This document shows, piece by piece, positions 8,259 through 15,155 of a stretch of DNA of 40,084 nucleotides. The notes under the pieces were generated by a model. That model saw only the letters and a list, made by a program, of their open reading frames with translations, did no database searches and was not told the DNA's origin. The translations under genes and the position numbers were made by a program. This stretch comes from an uncultured Pelagibacteraceae bacterium (GTDB lineage Bacteria > Pseudomonadota > Alphaproteobacteria > Pelagibacterales > Pelagibacteraceae). The stretch spans positions 1 to 40,084 of the forward strand of contig CACDDC010000009.1 in assembly GCA_902551455.1 (NCBI GenBank), read 5' to 3'. Positions within the stretch are counted from its first letter, which is position 1, and every line of letters begins with the position of its first letter.

Positions 8259-9156
8259 ATTTAAAGATTATAATATCGTAGAATTTACAACCAAAGCAAA
8301 TACATTGGACTATGATTCAATGGATTCATTAAAAAAAGCAACTGATAAGCCATTAATAATAATTAATGAAAGCATGCAATTCTCAGCTGGGGTAAATTTA
8401 ACTTATACAATGGATTTTGCAGACAAAGGAGATTTTAAGTCTATTGAAAAATTTATCAAATATTTTCAAGAAACATGCAAGCATCTTAAGTATTCCAAAT
8501 ATCCTGTTGTATCTGCTCCTTCTGGTTTAACGCTTGGCGGTGGATTTGAAGTACTCGTACAAAGTAATTTTGTTGCATCACATACCAATATTGTGGTTGG
8601 TTTAGTTGAGACAATAGTTGGATTAATTCCAGCTGGAGGAGGATGTAAAGAAATGTTATGGAGATGGTCTCAGTCAGAGAAAGCTAAAAAAGATCCAGAT
8701 TTTGCACCTCTTCAAGTTTTTAATATTATTGGATATGCAAAAACTGCTACTTCACCAGTAGAAGCAGAACCATTAAAATATCTAAGACCTGAAGATAAAA
8801 AAATTATGAATAGAAATAGTTTATTTACTGTTTCGAAAAAAATATTGGAAGAAAATAAAGACTTTCAACCCCCCAACAAATGCTCATTTAATTTATCTGG
8901 AAAACCTCTTAAAGAAAAAATGATTAAAGTTTTAGAAAAGCTTTACAATGAAAAAGTGATACTAGACCATGGAATGGAAGTTGGTAAAGAATTAGCACAC
9001 GTTTTAAGTGGAGGAGACACAAGTATTGAAAAAACTTTGAATGAGGATGATCTATATAAACTAGAATTAGATGCATTCATGAAATTAATAGAAACAAAAA
9101 AAACTCAAGAAAGAATTAAACATACATTGGCTACAGGAAAACCACTAATTAATTAA
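8227..9156 (+). CDS. Enoyl-CoA hydratase half of the fused FadN-type enzyme (downstream of a frameshift)
   Basis: The crotonase-fold domain (KYPVVSAPSGLTLGGGFEVL, an oxyanion-hole region; VGLVETIVGLIPAGGGCKEM with the catalytic Glu) that should follow the dehydrogenase half in the same protein. The open frame extends upstream to 8227 only through a TTG codon, and no ATG occurs before the residues DYDSMDS, so it lacks a credible start of its own. This supports a single-base indel at 8251-8256 rather than two genes. Joined, the product would be about 750 residues, close to FadN-type length. The 3' end overlaps the convergent cyclophilin gene by 12 bases. Confidence 0.82.
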   Translation: MIKIILPKFFRFKDYNIVEFTTKANTLDYDSMDSLKKATDKPLIIINESMQFSAGVNLTYTMDFADKGDFKSIEKFIKYFQETCKHLKYSKYPVVSAPSGLTLGGGFEVLVQSNFVASHTNIVVGLVETIVGLIPAGGGCKEMLWRWSQSEKAKKDPDFAPLQVFNIIGYAKTATSPVEAEPLKYLRPEDKKIMNRNSLFTVSKKILEENKDFQPPNKCSFNLSGKPLKEKMIKVLEKLYNEKVILDHGMEVGKELAHVLSGGDTSIEKTLNEDDLYKLELDAFMKLIETKKTQERIKHTLATGKPLIN

Positions 9157-9792
9157 CATTTTAAAATAATTAATAAAATCAGGTCTTAATATATATTCTG
9201 ATTTTTCATCATATTTAATTTTTTCTATTACCTCCAAACCATATAGAACTTTACCTAATGGAGTATATTCTCCTTCATAAAGTGGTGCATCAGTCAAAAT
9301 AATAAAGAATTGACTATCTTCGGTATTTTTTTCATGTGTGCGTGCAAATGCAACAGTTCCTTTTACAAAATTTAATTTATTATTTGTTTCTGAATCAATT
9401 GTTCCTAATCCAGATTTTCCTGTGCCTATTTTAGCATAATTTAAATTATTTTTTTTCCCAAATTCAAGATCACCTGATTGAACTAGAACATTTTTTATCA
9501 CTCTATGGAAAGCAACGTTGTTATATGAACCGGATTTAATTAAAGTTTTAAATCTTTTTACAGAGTTAGGTGAGATTTCAGGATACAGCTCAATTATTAC
9601 ATTTCCACACTGAGCATTTAATATTGCGATATTTTCTGGTTTATTAAAAGTTAACTTTTCAGGATTGTATTTTTTTATAAATAGGCATTTATTTTTTATT
9701 TTAAAATAAGTGCCAAAAGTAACTAAACCTAACAAAATAATAAAAATTAATAGAATTTTTTCAGAGGTACTTTGTTTTATTTTTTTTATCAT
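9145..9792 (-). CDS. Membrane-anchored cyclophilin-type peptidyl-prolyl cis-trans isomerase
   Basis: A 215-residue protein with an N-terminal membrane segment (about 13-30, ILLIFIILLGLVTFG) followed by a cyclophilin domain. Family motifs are visible: VAFHRVIKNVLVQSGD (the active-site Phe-His-Arg), GTVAFARTHEKNTEDSQFFI, and PLGKVLYGLEVIEKI. It catalyses X-Pro isomerisation, probably on the periplasmic face and tethered to the inner membrane. Its ATG overlaps the stop of the upstream zinc-peptidase-like gene (ATGA), so the two form an operon. Confidence 0.88.
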   Translation of the reverse strand: MIKKIKQSTSEKILLIFIILLGLVTFGTYFKIKNKCLFIKKYNPEKLTFNKPENIAILNAQCGNVIIELYPEISPNSVKRFKTLIKSGSYNNVAFHRVIKNVLVQSGDLEFGKKNNLNYAKIGTGKSGLGTIDSETNNKLNFVKGTVAFARTHEKNTEDSQFFIILTDAPLYEGEYTPLGKVLYGLEVIEKIKYDEKSEYILRPDFINYFKMLIN

Positions 9793-10532
9793 TTTATAAA
9801 ATTAAATTTGTCATCAATTTCTACTAATCTATTTTTTATAAATAATATTTTTTTATTTAATATAGGATCTTTTGATACTTTATATTTAACAGCCTCCATA
9901 TCAGTCATCATAAAAGAAAATACTTCAGCCATATCCTCTGAAGCTGTCGACATAGAATATTCTGTAAAAAAACCATTATTTTTTTCTAAAAGATTTAAAT
10001 TTAATCGATTAGAGCAAGTAGAACATTCAGAATATTTAAATTCAGAATTATTAAATTTTTTCCAATCATTTTCAGAAAAGTAACTTTTATGAGTATCATA
10101 AATTAAATGAAAAACTTCATGATGCAAAACTCTTTCAAAGAATTTTTTATCAAAATTAATATCTACAATTAAAGTTCTCATTTTATGATTAGGAACACCT
10201 GCCGCACTTATTTCTGAAACTATTAAATTTTCACACAAAACTATGAATTTTAAATTAATCTTATTTAAAAAGTTTGGACTATATCTACCTAAATTATTTT
10301 TTATCAAAATAAATTTTTTATCAATAGATTTTAAAGATGAATTTAGACAATCTACACTGTTATTTCTAATACCAACCTTAAATGGTTTTGTTGCTCTCAA
10401 ATATTTTAAGCCATTTGAAGTATTGTCTTGGTATATCTCTAAGTTTGGTATTTTGATTAAATTATATATTGTGTTAGCATTAACTGGTGAAAATAATAGG
10501 AGAAAAAAAATTATAATTCTAAAAAAAAACAT
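9789..10532 (-). CDS. Exported putative zinc metallopeptidase (HExxH)
   Basis: A 247-residue protein with a clear Sec signal peptide (hydrophobic residues 3-16, then PVNANT; cleavage near 19-20). HEVFH at residues 138-142 is a zinc-binding HExxH motif, and ASEDMAEVF about 60 residues later could supply the third ligand, as in gluzincins. A CxxC pair (Cys170, Cys173) sits between them and may form a disulphide or a second metal site. It resembles uncharacterised 'putative zinc-binding metallopeptidase' families; the substrate is unknown. It is co-transcribed with the membrane cyclophilin, which suggests a role in envelope protein quality. Confidence 0.7.
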   Translation of the reverse strand: MFFFRIIIFFLLLFSPVNANTIYNLIKIPNLEIYQDNTSNGLKYLRATKPFKVGIRNNSVDCLNSSLKSIDKKFILIKNNLGRYSPNFLNKINLKFIVLCENLIVSEISAAGVPNHKMRTLIVDINFDKKFFERVLHHEVFHLIYDTHKSYFSENDWKKFNNSEFKYSECSTCSNRLNLNLLEKNNGFFTEYSMSTASEDMAEVFSFMMTDMEAVKYKVSKDPILNKKILFIKNRLVEIDDKFNFIK

Positions 10533-10544
10533 TAATAAATATAG

Positions 10545-10974
10545 ATGAAAAAAGAAAAAAAATAAAAACCCAATTCAACCAGTTAGTGGGACAAAAGTCC
10601 CAAGATTTGCAGGACCAAGCACATTTGCAAGATTACCTGAGTTAAGAGATGTTGAAAGATGTGATGTTGCAATTGTTGGAATTCCTTTTGATGCAGGAAC
10701 AAGCTACAGGCCTGGTGCAAGATTTGGCCCCCAAAGTATTAGACAAGCTTCAAGACATTTAAGAACAAATTATCATCCTAATTATGATGTTGAGCCATTT
10801 AAAGTTCAGCAAGTTGCAGACGCAGGAGATATAACATGCAATCCTTTCAATATAGATGAAGCTATAAAACAAATAGAAGCAGGTGCATCTGATTTATTAA
10901 GCAAAACAGGCGGCATAATAAGTATGGGGGGGAGATCATACAATTGCGTTTCCTTTACTAAGGGCAATGAATAA
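10545..10974 (+). pseudogene. speB: Agmatinase/ureohydrolase 5' part, broken by two apparent single-base insertions
   Basis: From about 10561 the frame reads an agmatinase N-terminus: PRFAGPSTFARLPE, DVAIVGIPFDAG, RPGARFGPQSIR and ISMGG. The only plausible start is ATG 10545, but from it the frame hits TAA at 10563 after an A8 run (10555-10562); with seven A it would read straight through. The frame breaks again at a G7 run (10926-10932): six G would restore GGDHTIAFPLLRAMN, the manganese-binding GGDH motif and the join to the next frame. As written it ends at TAA 10972-10974. Two +1 errors, both in homopolymers, suggest sequencing artefacts; true decay remains possible. Confidence 0.8.
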
Positions 10975-11512
10975 AATTAATAATGGACCAGTAGCGCTTG
11001 TTCATTTTGATGCTCATCTAGATACTTGGGACACATATTTTGGTGCTCCATATACTCATGGAACTCCATTTAGAAGGGCAAGAGAAGAAAATTTATTTTT
11101 AGATAATGCATCCATGCATGTAGGTATAAGAGGACCGTTATACAGCAGAGATGATTTAAAAAATGATGCAAGTTTTGGTTTTAAAATAATCCATTGTGAT
11201 GAGTTTCAAACTGAAGGAATAGATAAAATAGTTCAAAGAATTAAAAAAAGAGTAGGCGATAATCCATTATATCTATCAATCGATATTGATGTGTTAGATC
11301 CAGCATATGCACCAGGAACAGGAACACCTGAGATTGCAGGAATGACTACAAGAGAAATTGTAAATGTTATTAGAGGTCTTTCAGGTATGAATTTAATTTC
11401 TGCAGATGTAGTTGAAGTATCACCCGCTTACGATCATGCAGAAGTTACATCATTAGCTGCAGCAACAATAATTTATGAATTAACAAATTTGTTTGCAAAA
11501 AAAAAACTATAG
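10967..11512 (+). CDS. speB: Agmatinase/ureohydrolase 3' part (manganese-binding core)
   Basis: 181 residues covering the C-terminal two thirds of an agmatinase-family hydrolase. Manganese-ligand motifs are intact: HFDAHLD, and SIDIDVLDPAYAPGTGTPE in the second cluster; GGDH lies just upstream, across the frameshift. The ATG used here is an internal Met (MNKINN) of the full protein, not a real start. Joined to the 5' part the enzyme would be about 320 residues, the normal length. The family cleaves agmatine or guanidino acids to an amine plus urea. The aldehyde dehydrogenase that follows within 14 bases suggests a polyamine or guanidinobutyrate catabolic pair. Confidence 0.85.
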   Translation: MNKINNGPVALVHFDAHLDTWDTYFGAPYTHGTPFRRAREENLFLDNASMHVGIRGPLYSRDDLKNDASFGFKIIHCDEFQTEGIDKIVQRIKKRVGDNPLYLSIDIDVLDPAYAPGTGTPEIAGMTTREIVNVIRGLSGMNLISADVVEVSPAYDHAEVTSLAAATIIYELTNLFAKKKL

Positions 11513-11525
11513 GTTAGATTTCATA

Positions 11526-12959
11526 ATGCAAAATAAGAAACATTTTTATATTAATGGAAAATGGGTTGCACCTATTGAACCAAGAAACTATAAAGTAATT
11601 GATCCCTCAAATGAAGAGCCTTGTGCCGAAATATCTCTTGGTGGAAAAAAAGATGTAGATAAAGCAGTTAGTGCTGCAAAAAAAGCTTTTGAAAATTGGG
11701 CTTTCTCTAAAAAAGAGGAAAGATTAGATTTGTTGGAAAAACTATATGTAGTTTACAAAAAACGATGGGCTGAAATGGCAAAAATTATTTCTCTTGAAAT
11801 GGGAGCACCTATGAAATTTTCGACAGAAATGCAAGCAGCAACAGGAGCAAGTCATATCAAATCTTTTAAAAATATATTAAAAGATTTTCAGTTTGAGAAA
11901 GATTTAGGAGAAGAAAAAAATAATCAAAAACTGTTATATGAGCCAAAAGGTGTATGTGCTCTAATAACTCCTTGGAATTGGCCAATAAATCAAGTTAATT
12001 TAAAAGTTATTCCTGCATTAGCATCAGCATGTACAGTAGTTTTAAAGCCATCTGAAATAGCACCCTTGTCGTCAATGTTGCTCGCTGAAATGATAGACGA
12101 AGTGAAGTTTCCTTCAGGAGTTTTCAACTTAGTAAATGGAGATGGTGAAATTACTGGTAATGCTTTAACTAGTCATCCTGATATAAATATGATTTCCTTT
12201 ACGGGATCAACAAGAGCAGGTGCATTAATCTCACAAAATGCTGCAAAAGACTTTAAAAGAATTAGTTTAGAATTAGGTGGAAAAGGTGCAAATATAATAT
12301 TCAAAGATGCTGACTCAGAAGCTGTGGCAAGAGGAGTTTTAAGATGTTTTAGAAATTCAGGACAATCATGTAATGCACCAACAAGGATGTTAGTTGAAAA
12401 ATCAATTTATAATGAAACTGTTGAGAAAGTAAAAGAATTGGCAAACAATACAAAAGTTGATTCTCCAGAAAAAGACGGTGATCATATTGGACCTGTAGTT
12501 TCAGAAATGCAATTTAATAAAATACAAACTTTGATTCAAAAAGGAATAGATGAAGGTGCAAAATTAGTTGCGGGTGGAAGAGGCAAACCAAAAGGTTTTG
12601 AAAAAGGATATTATGTAAAACCTACAGTTTTTGCAGATGTTAATAATCAAATGGAGATTGCAAGAACTGAAATTTTTGGTCCTGTGTTATCCATAATCCC
12701 TTTTGAAAACGAGGATGAAGCTATTAAAATAGCAAATGATACTCCTTACGGTCTTACAAACTATATCCAAACCCAAGATAAAGAAAAAGTTAAGAGAGTT
12801 GCAAGAAAACTTAGATCTGGAATGGTAGATGTAAACGGAGTTGGTATTGCTGTTGCATCTCCATTTGGAGGCTACAAACACTCTGGAATAGGACGAGAAG
12901 CGGGAACTGAGGGCTTGATAGAATTTTTAGAAGTTAAAACTGTTGGTGGTTGGAATTAA
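11526..12959 (+). CDS. NAD(P)-dependent aldehyde dehydrogenase
   Basis: A 477-residue ALDH superfamily enzyme that oxidises an aldehyde to a carboxylic acid. The motifs are TPWNWPINQV (cofactor-binding Asn region), FTGSTRAG, LELGGKGANI with the general-base Glu (about residue 247) and GQSCNAPTR with the catalytic Cys (about 281), plus EIFGPVLSI. I chose ATG 11526 (MQNKKHFYINGKW) because that matches the usual ALDH N-terminus; an upstream TTG at 11493 would overlap the ureohydrolase stop. It may process the aldehyde made after polyamine or guanidino-compound breakdown, but the substrate is not evident. It ends two bases before the convergent ArgE-like gene. Confidence 0.9.
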   Translation: MQNKKHFYINGKWVAPIEPRNYKVIDPSNEEPCAEISLGGKKDVDKAVSAAKKAFENWAFSKKEERLDLLEKLYVVYKKRWAEMAKIISLEMGAPMKFSTEMQAATGASHIKSFKNILKDFQFEKDLGEEKNNQKLLYEPKGVCALITPWNWPINQVNLKVIPALASACTVVLKPSEIAPLSSMLLAEMIDEVKFPSGVFNLVNGDGEITGNALTSHPDINMISFTGSTRAGALISQNAAKDFKRISLELGGKGANIIFKDADSEAVARGVLRCFRNSGQSCNAPTRMLVEKSIYNETVEKVKELANNTKVDSPEKDGDHIGPVVSEMQFNKIQTLIQKGIDEGAKLVAGGRGKPKGFEKGYYVKPTVFADVNNQMEIARTEIFGPVLSIIPFENEDEAIKIANDTPYGLTNYIQTQDKEKVKRVARKLRSGMVDVNGVGIAVASPFGGYKHSGIGREAGTEGLIEFLEVKTVGGWN

Positions 12960-12961
12960 TT

Positions 12962-14146
12962 TTAACTAGATTGTTTTTTAATACCTTCAAGAAGATTTAA
13001 GCATTTTTTTAATTCGTCTAACTTTATATATTCATCGACTTTATGTGCTTGTTCAATTGATCCTGGACCACATACTACTGTACTTATTCCAATTTCTTGA
13101 AACAAACCTGCTTCTGTGCCAAATGAAACTACTTCACGAGAATTATCTCCAGTAATACTAGAAATTAATTCACATGCTTCTGATTTTTCTTCTCTATCGA
13201 AACCTATTATTTCTCCAATAATTTCTTTCTTGATTGAAGATTTTGAATAAATTTTTTTCATTTCTGGAAGTAGTTCCTCGTTAACAAATTTATCTATTTC
13301 TGAATTTACAAATATTCCATCTTCTTTTACAACTGGTCTAAGTTCCCAGTCAACTCTACATTTGTCTGCAATAACATTTCTAGCAATTCCACCAGAAATT
13401 CCTCCAATTTGAAGAGTAGTATATGGAGGATCAAATACAGAATGTTTTGGAGTTTTTTCTTTAAGAATATTTCTAAGTTTTAATAATTTGTCTATAAATT
13501 TTACAGCATATTCTACAGCATTTACTCCTTTGTCTGGAGCTGAACCATGTCCCGCCAATCCTTCAAAGTGTGTTGTGTATTCGTAACATCCTTTATGCGC
13601 ATCAATTATTTTCATATTTGTTGGTTCTCCAACGATACAAATACCATTTTTAATATTCCTTTTTTTTAACTCTTCTATTAATATTGGAGCTCCTTGGCAT
13701 GCAGTCTCCTCATCAAATGTAAACGAAAAATGAATATCTCTACTTAAATTAGATTTTGAATAAATTGGCGCATAAGCTAAGGTACACGCAATAAATCCTT
13801 TCATATCGCACGAACCTCTTCCATAAAGTTTATTTTCTTTTATTGTCGCTATAAATGGATCCGTTGACCAGCTTTTTGAAACAGGCACAACATCAGTATG
13901 ACCAGAGAGAATTATTGGATTTTTTCCATTAGGTTTTTTTGCTTTGATAGTTGCAAATAAATTGACTCTTTTTTTTTCTTGATCGTATGTCCTAAAAGAT
14001 TCTGCGCCTAGGCCACTTAATATTTTATCACAGTAATCAATTAACGAGCTATTGTCTTCCCCAGATATTGTTTTAAAGGCTATTAAATCAGAGAGTATTT
14101 TAATAGAATTGTCATACAAAGGTTTCAAATTATTTTCTGTACTCAT
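12962..14146 (-). CDS. argE: M20-family acetylornithine deacetylase-like amidohydrolase
   Basis: A 394-residue zinc-dependent deacylase. M20 motifs are present: SGHTDVVPV (first zinc His/Asp), GRGSCDMKGF (bridging Asp), TFDEETACQG (catalytic Glu pair), GTEAGLFQEIG and the final QAHKVDEYI His. A dimerisation/lid domain lies in the middle (AHKGCYEYTTHFEGLAGHGS). ArgE releases ornithine from N-acetylornithine; close relatives cleave other N-acyl amino acids, so it could alternatively deacylate a catabolic intermediate of the neighbouring amine pathways. I prefer ATG 14146 (MSTENNLKP) over a TTG four codons upstream. It is divergent from csaA. Confidence 0.85.
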   Translation of the reverse strand: MSTENNLKPLYDNSIKILSDLIAFKTISGEDNSSLIDYCDKILSGLGAESFRTYDQEKKRVNLFATIKAKKPNGKNPIILSGHTDVVPVSKSWSTDPFIATIKENKLYGRGSCDMKGFIACTLAYAPIYSKSNLSRDIHFSFTFDEETACQGAPILIEELKKRNIKNGICIVGEPTNMKIIDAHKGCYEYTTHFEGLAGHGSAPDKGVNAVEYAVKFIDKLLKLRNILKEKTPKHSVFDPPYTTLQIGGISGGIARNVIADKCRVDWELRPVVKEDGIFVNSEIDKFVNEELLPEMKKIYSKSSIKKEIIGEIIGFDREEKSEACELISSITGDNSREVVSFGTEAGLFQEIGISTVVCGPGSIEQAHKVDEYIKLDELKKCLNLLEGIKKQSS

Positions 14147-14173
14147 ATTTAATATCAATTATATATTAAATTC

Positions 14174-14515
14174 ATGAAAGAACAAATAACCTACGATATA
14201 TTTAATAAAGTAGATATAAGACTTGGCACCGTAATATCTGTAAAAAAAAATGAAAAAGCGAGAAAACCTTCCTTAGTAGTAGAAGTAGATTTTGGAAAAG
14301 AAATAGGAATTAAACAATCTTCTGCACAAATAACTCATTATTATAACGAAGAAAATTTAAAAGGTAAGCAGGTAATTGCGGTATGTAATTTTGAAGAAAA
14401 AAATATAGCTGGAATTGTTTCTCAAGTATTAATTCTAGGCTCAATAGACAAAGTGGGAAGAGTTACTCTAGTACATCCATCACAAAAAGCAGAAAACGGT
14501 TTACCCATAGCATAA
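14174..14515 (+). CDS. csaA: CsaA-type tRNA-binding-domain chaperone
   Basis: A 113-residue single OB-fold (tRNA-binding) domain protein. DIRLGTVISVKKNEKARKPS at 16-35 and IKQSSAQITHYY at 47-58, with the ending LVHPSQKAENGLPI, match CsaA in order and in total length. CsaA is a small dimeric cytoplasmic protein-export chaperone in other bacteria, also reported to bind nucleic acid. The LysE-family gene follows after four bases, so the two probably share a transcript. Confidence 0.9.
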   Translation: MKEQITYDIFNKVDIRLGTVISVKKNEKARKPSLVVEVDFGKEIGIKQSSAQITHYYNEENLKGKQVIAVCNFEEKNIAGIVSQVLILGSIDKVGRVTLVHPSQKAENGLPIA

Positions 14516-14519
14516 TTAA

Positions 14520-15110
14520 ATGCACCCAGAATTATTATCTATGTCATTATTTATGTTGGTCACAAGTTGTTCGCCAGGTCCAAACAATATTGTTGCATCC
14601 TATTCAGCATTTAATTTTGGTATGGCAAAAACAATTCCACATATGTTTGGAGTAATTTTTGGTTTTACAACTTTAGTCGCAGTAGTAAATTTTGGTTTAA
14701 TAAATATTTTTAAAATGTTTCCATTGATTCAAGAAATTTTAAAATATGGAGGATCTATATTTTTAATTTATCTATCATATAAAATTGCATTTTCTAAATC
14801 AAAATCTAATGACACCTCTGAAAATCCAGTTAAATTTATACAGACGTTTTTTTTTCAATTTTTAAATCCCAAAGGCGTTATAGTAGCAATTATAATTGTA
14901 TCTACATATGTGGATAGTGGAGAAAATTTTATTAATCACTCATTATGGGTTTTAGCAGTAGCATTTTTTTTTGCTTGTTTTAGTATTTTATTTTGGTCTC
15001 TTGTAGGAAAATTTTTAAGAAAATTTGCGACAAATGAGAAATTTATTAAGCGTTTTAATTATGTTATGTCATTCCTTTTATTAATTTGTATAGTAACATT
15101 TTATTTATAA
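14520..15110 (+). CDS. LysE/RhtB-family amino acid exporter
   Basis: A 196-residue integral membrane protein with about five to six hydrophobic segments. The N-terminal TSCSPGPNNIVASYSA is the LysE/RhtB signature (usually TPGPNN). These inner-membrane proteins export amino acids such as lysine, homoserine or threonine; the substrate cannot be assigned here. The length is slightly below the usual 200-210. It follows csaA by four bases and precedes aconitase by 45 bases. Confidence 0.82.
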   Translation: MHPELLSMSLFMLVTSCSPGPNNIVASYSAFNFGMAKTIPHMFGVIFGFTTLVAVVNFGLINIFKMFPLIQEILKYGGSIFLIYLSYKIAFSKSKSNDTSENPVKFIQTFFFQFLNPKGVIVAIIIVSTYVDSGENFINHSLWVLAVAFFFACFSILFWSLVGKFLRKFATNEKFIKRFNYVMSFLLLICIVTFYL

Positions 15111-15155
15111 TGAAGATTCATAATTTAGCCGAAAAAATTTATAAAATATAAATTT

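Noticed and set aside
8241..8262. Programmed +1 frameshift at TTT-TAG in the FadN-type gene
   Set aside because: Slippery bases are present but no upstream SD-like stimulator or conserved context is visible, and two more homopolymer insertions lie close by; sequence error or decay is simpler.
9772..10083. 103-aa plus-strand frame opposite the zinc-peptidase-like gene
   Set aside because: Antisense to a gene with signal peptide and HExxH motif; Phe/Ser-rich shadow.
10967..11512. An independent short ureohydrolase gene starting at 10967
   Set aside because: The ATG is an internal Met of agmatinase (RAMNKINN), and the missing N-terminal part lies immediately upstream in another frame.
15111..15155. 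Palindromic AT stretch before acnA as a regulatory site
   Set aside because: ATTTATAAAATATAAAT-like runs are common in this base composition, and no paired -35 element was found.
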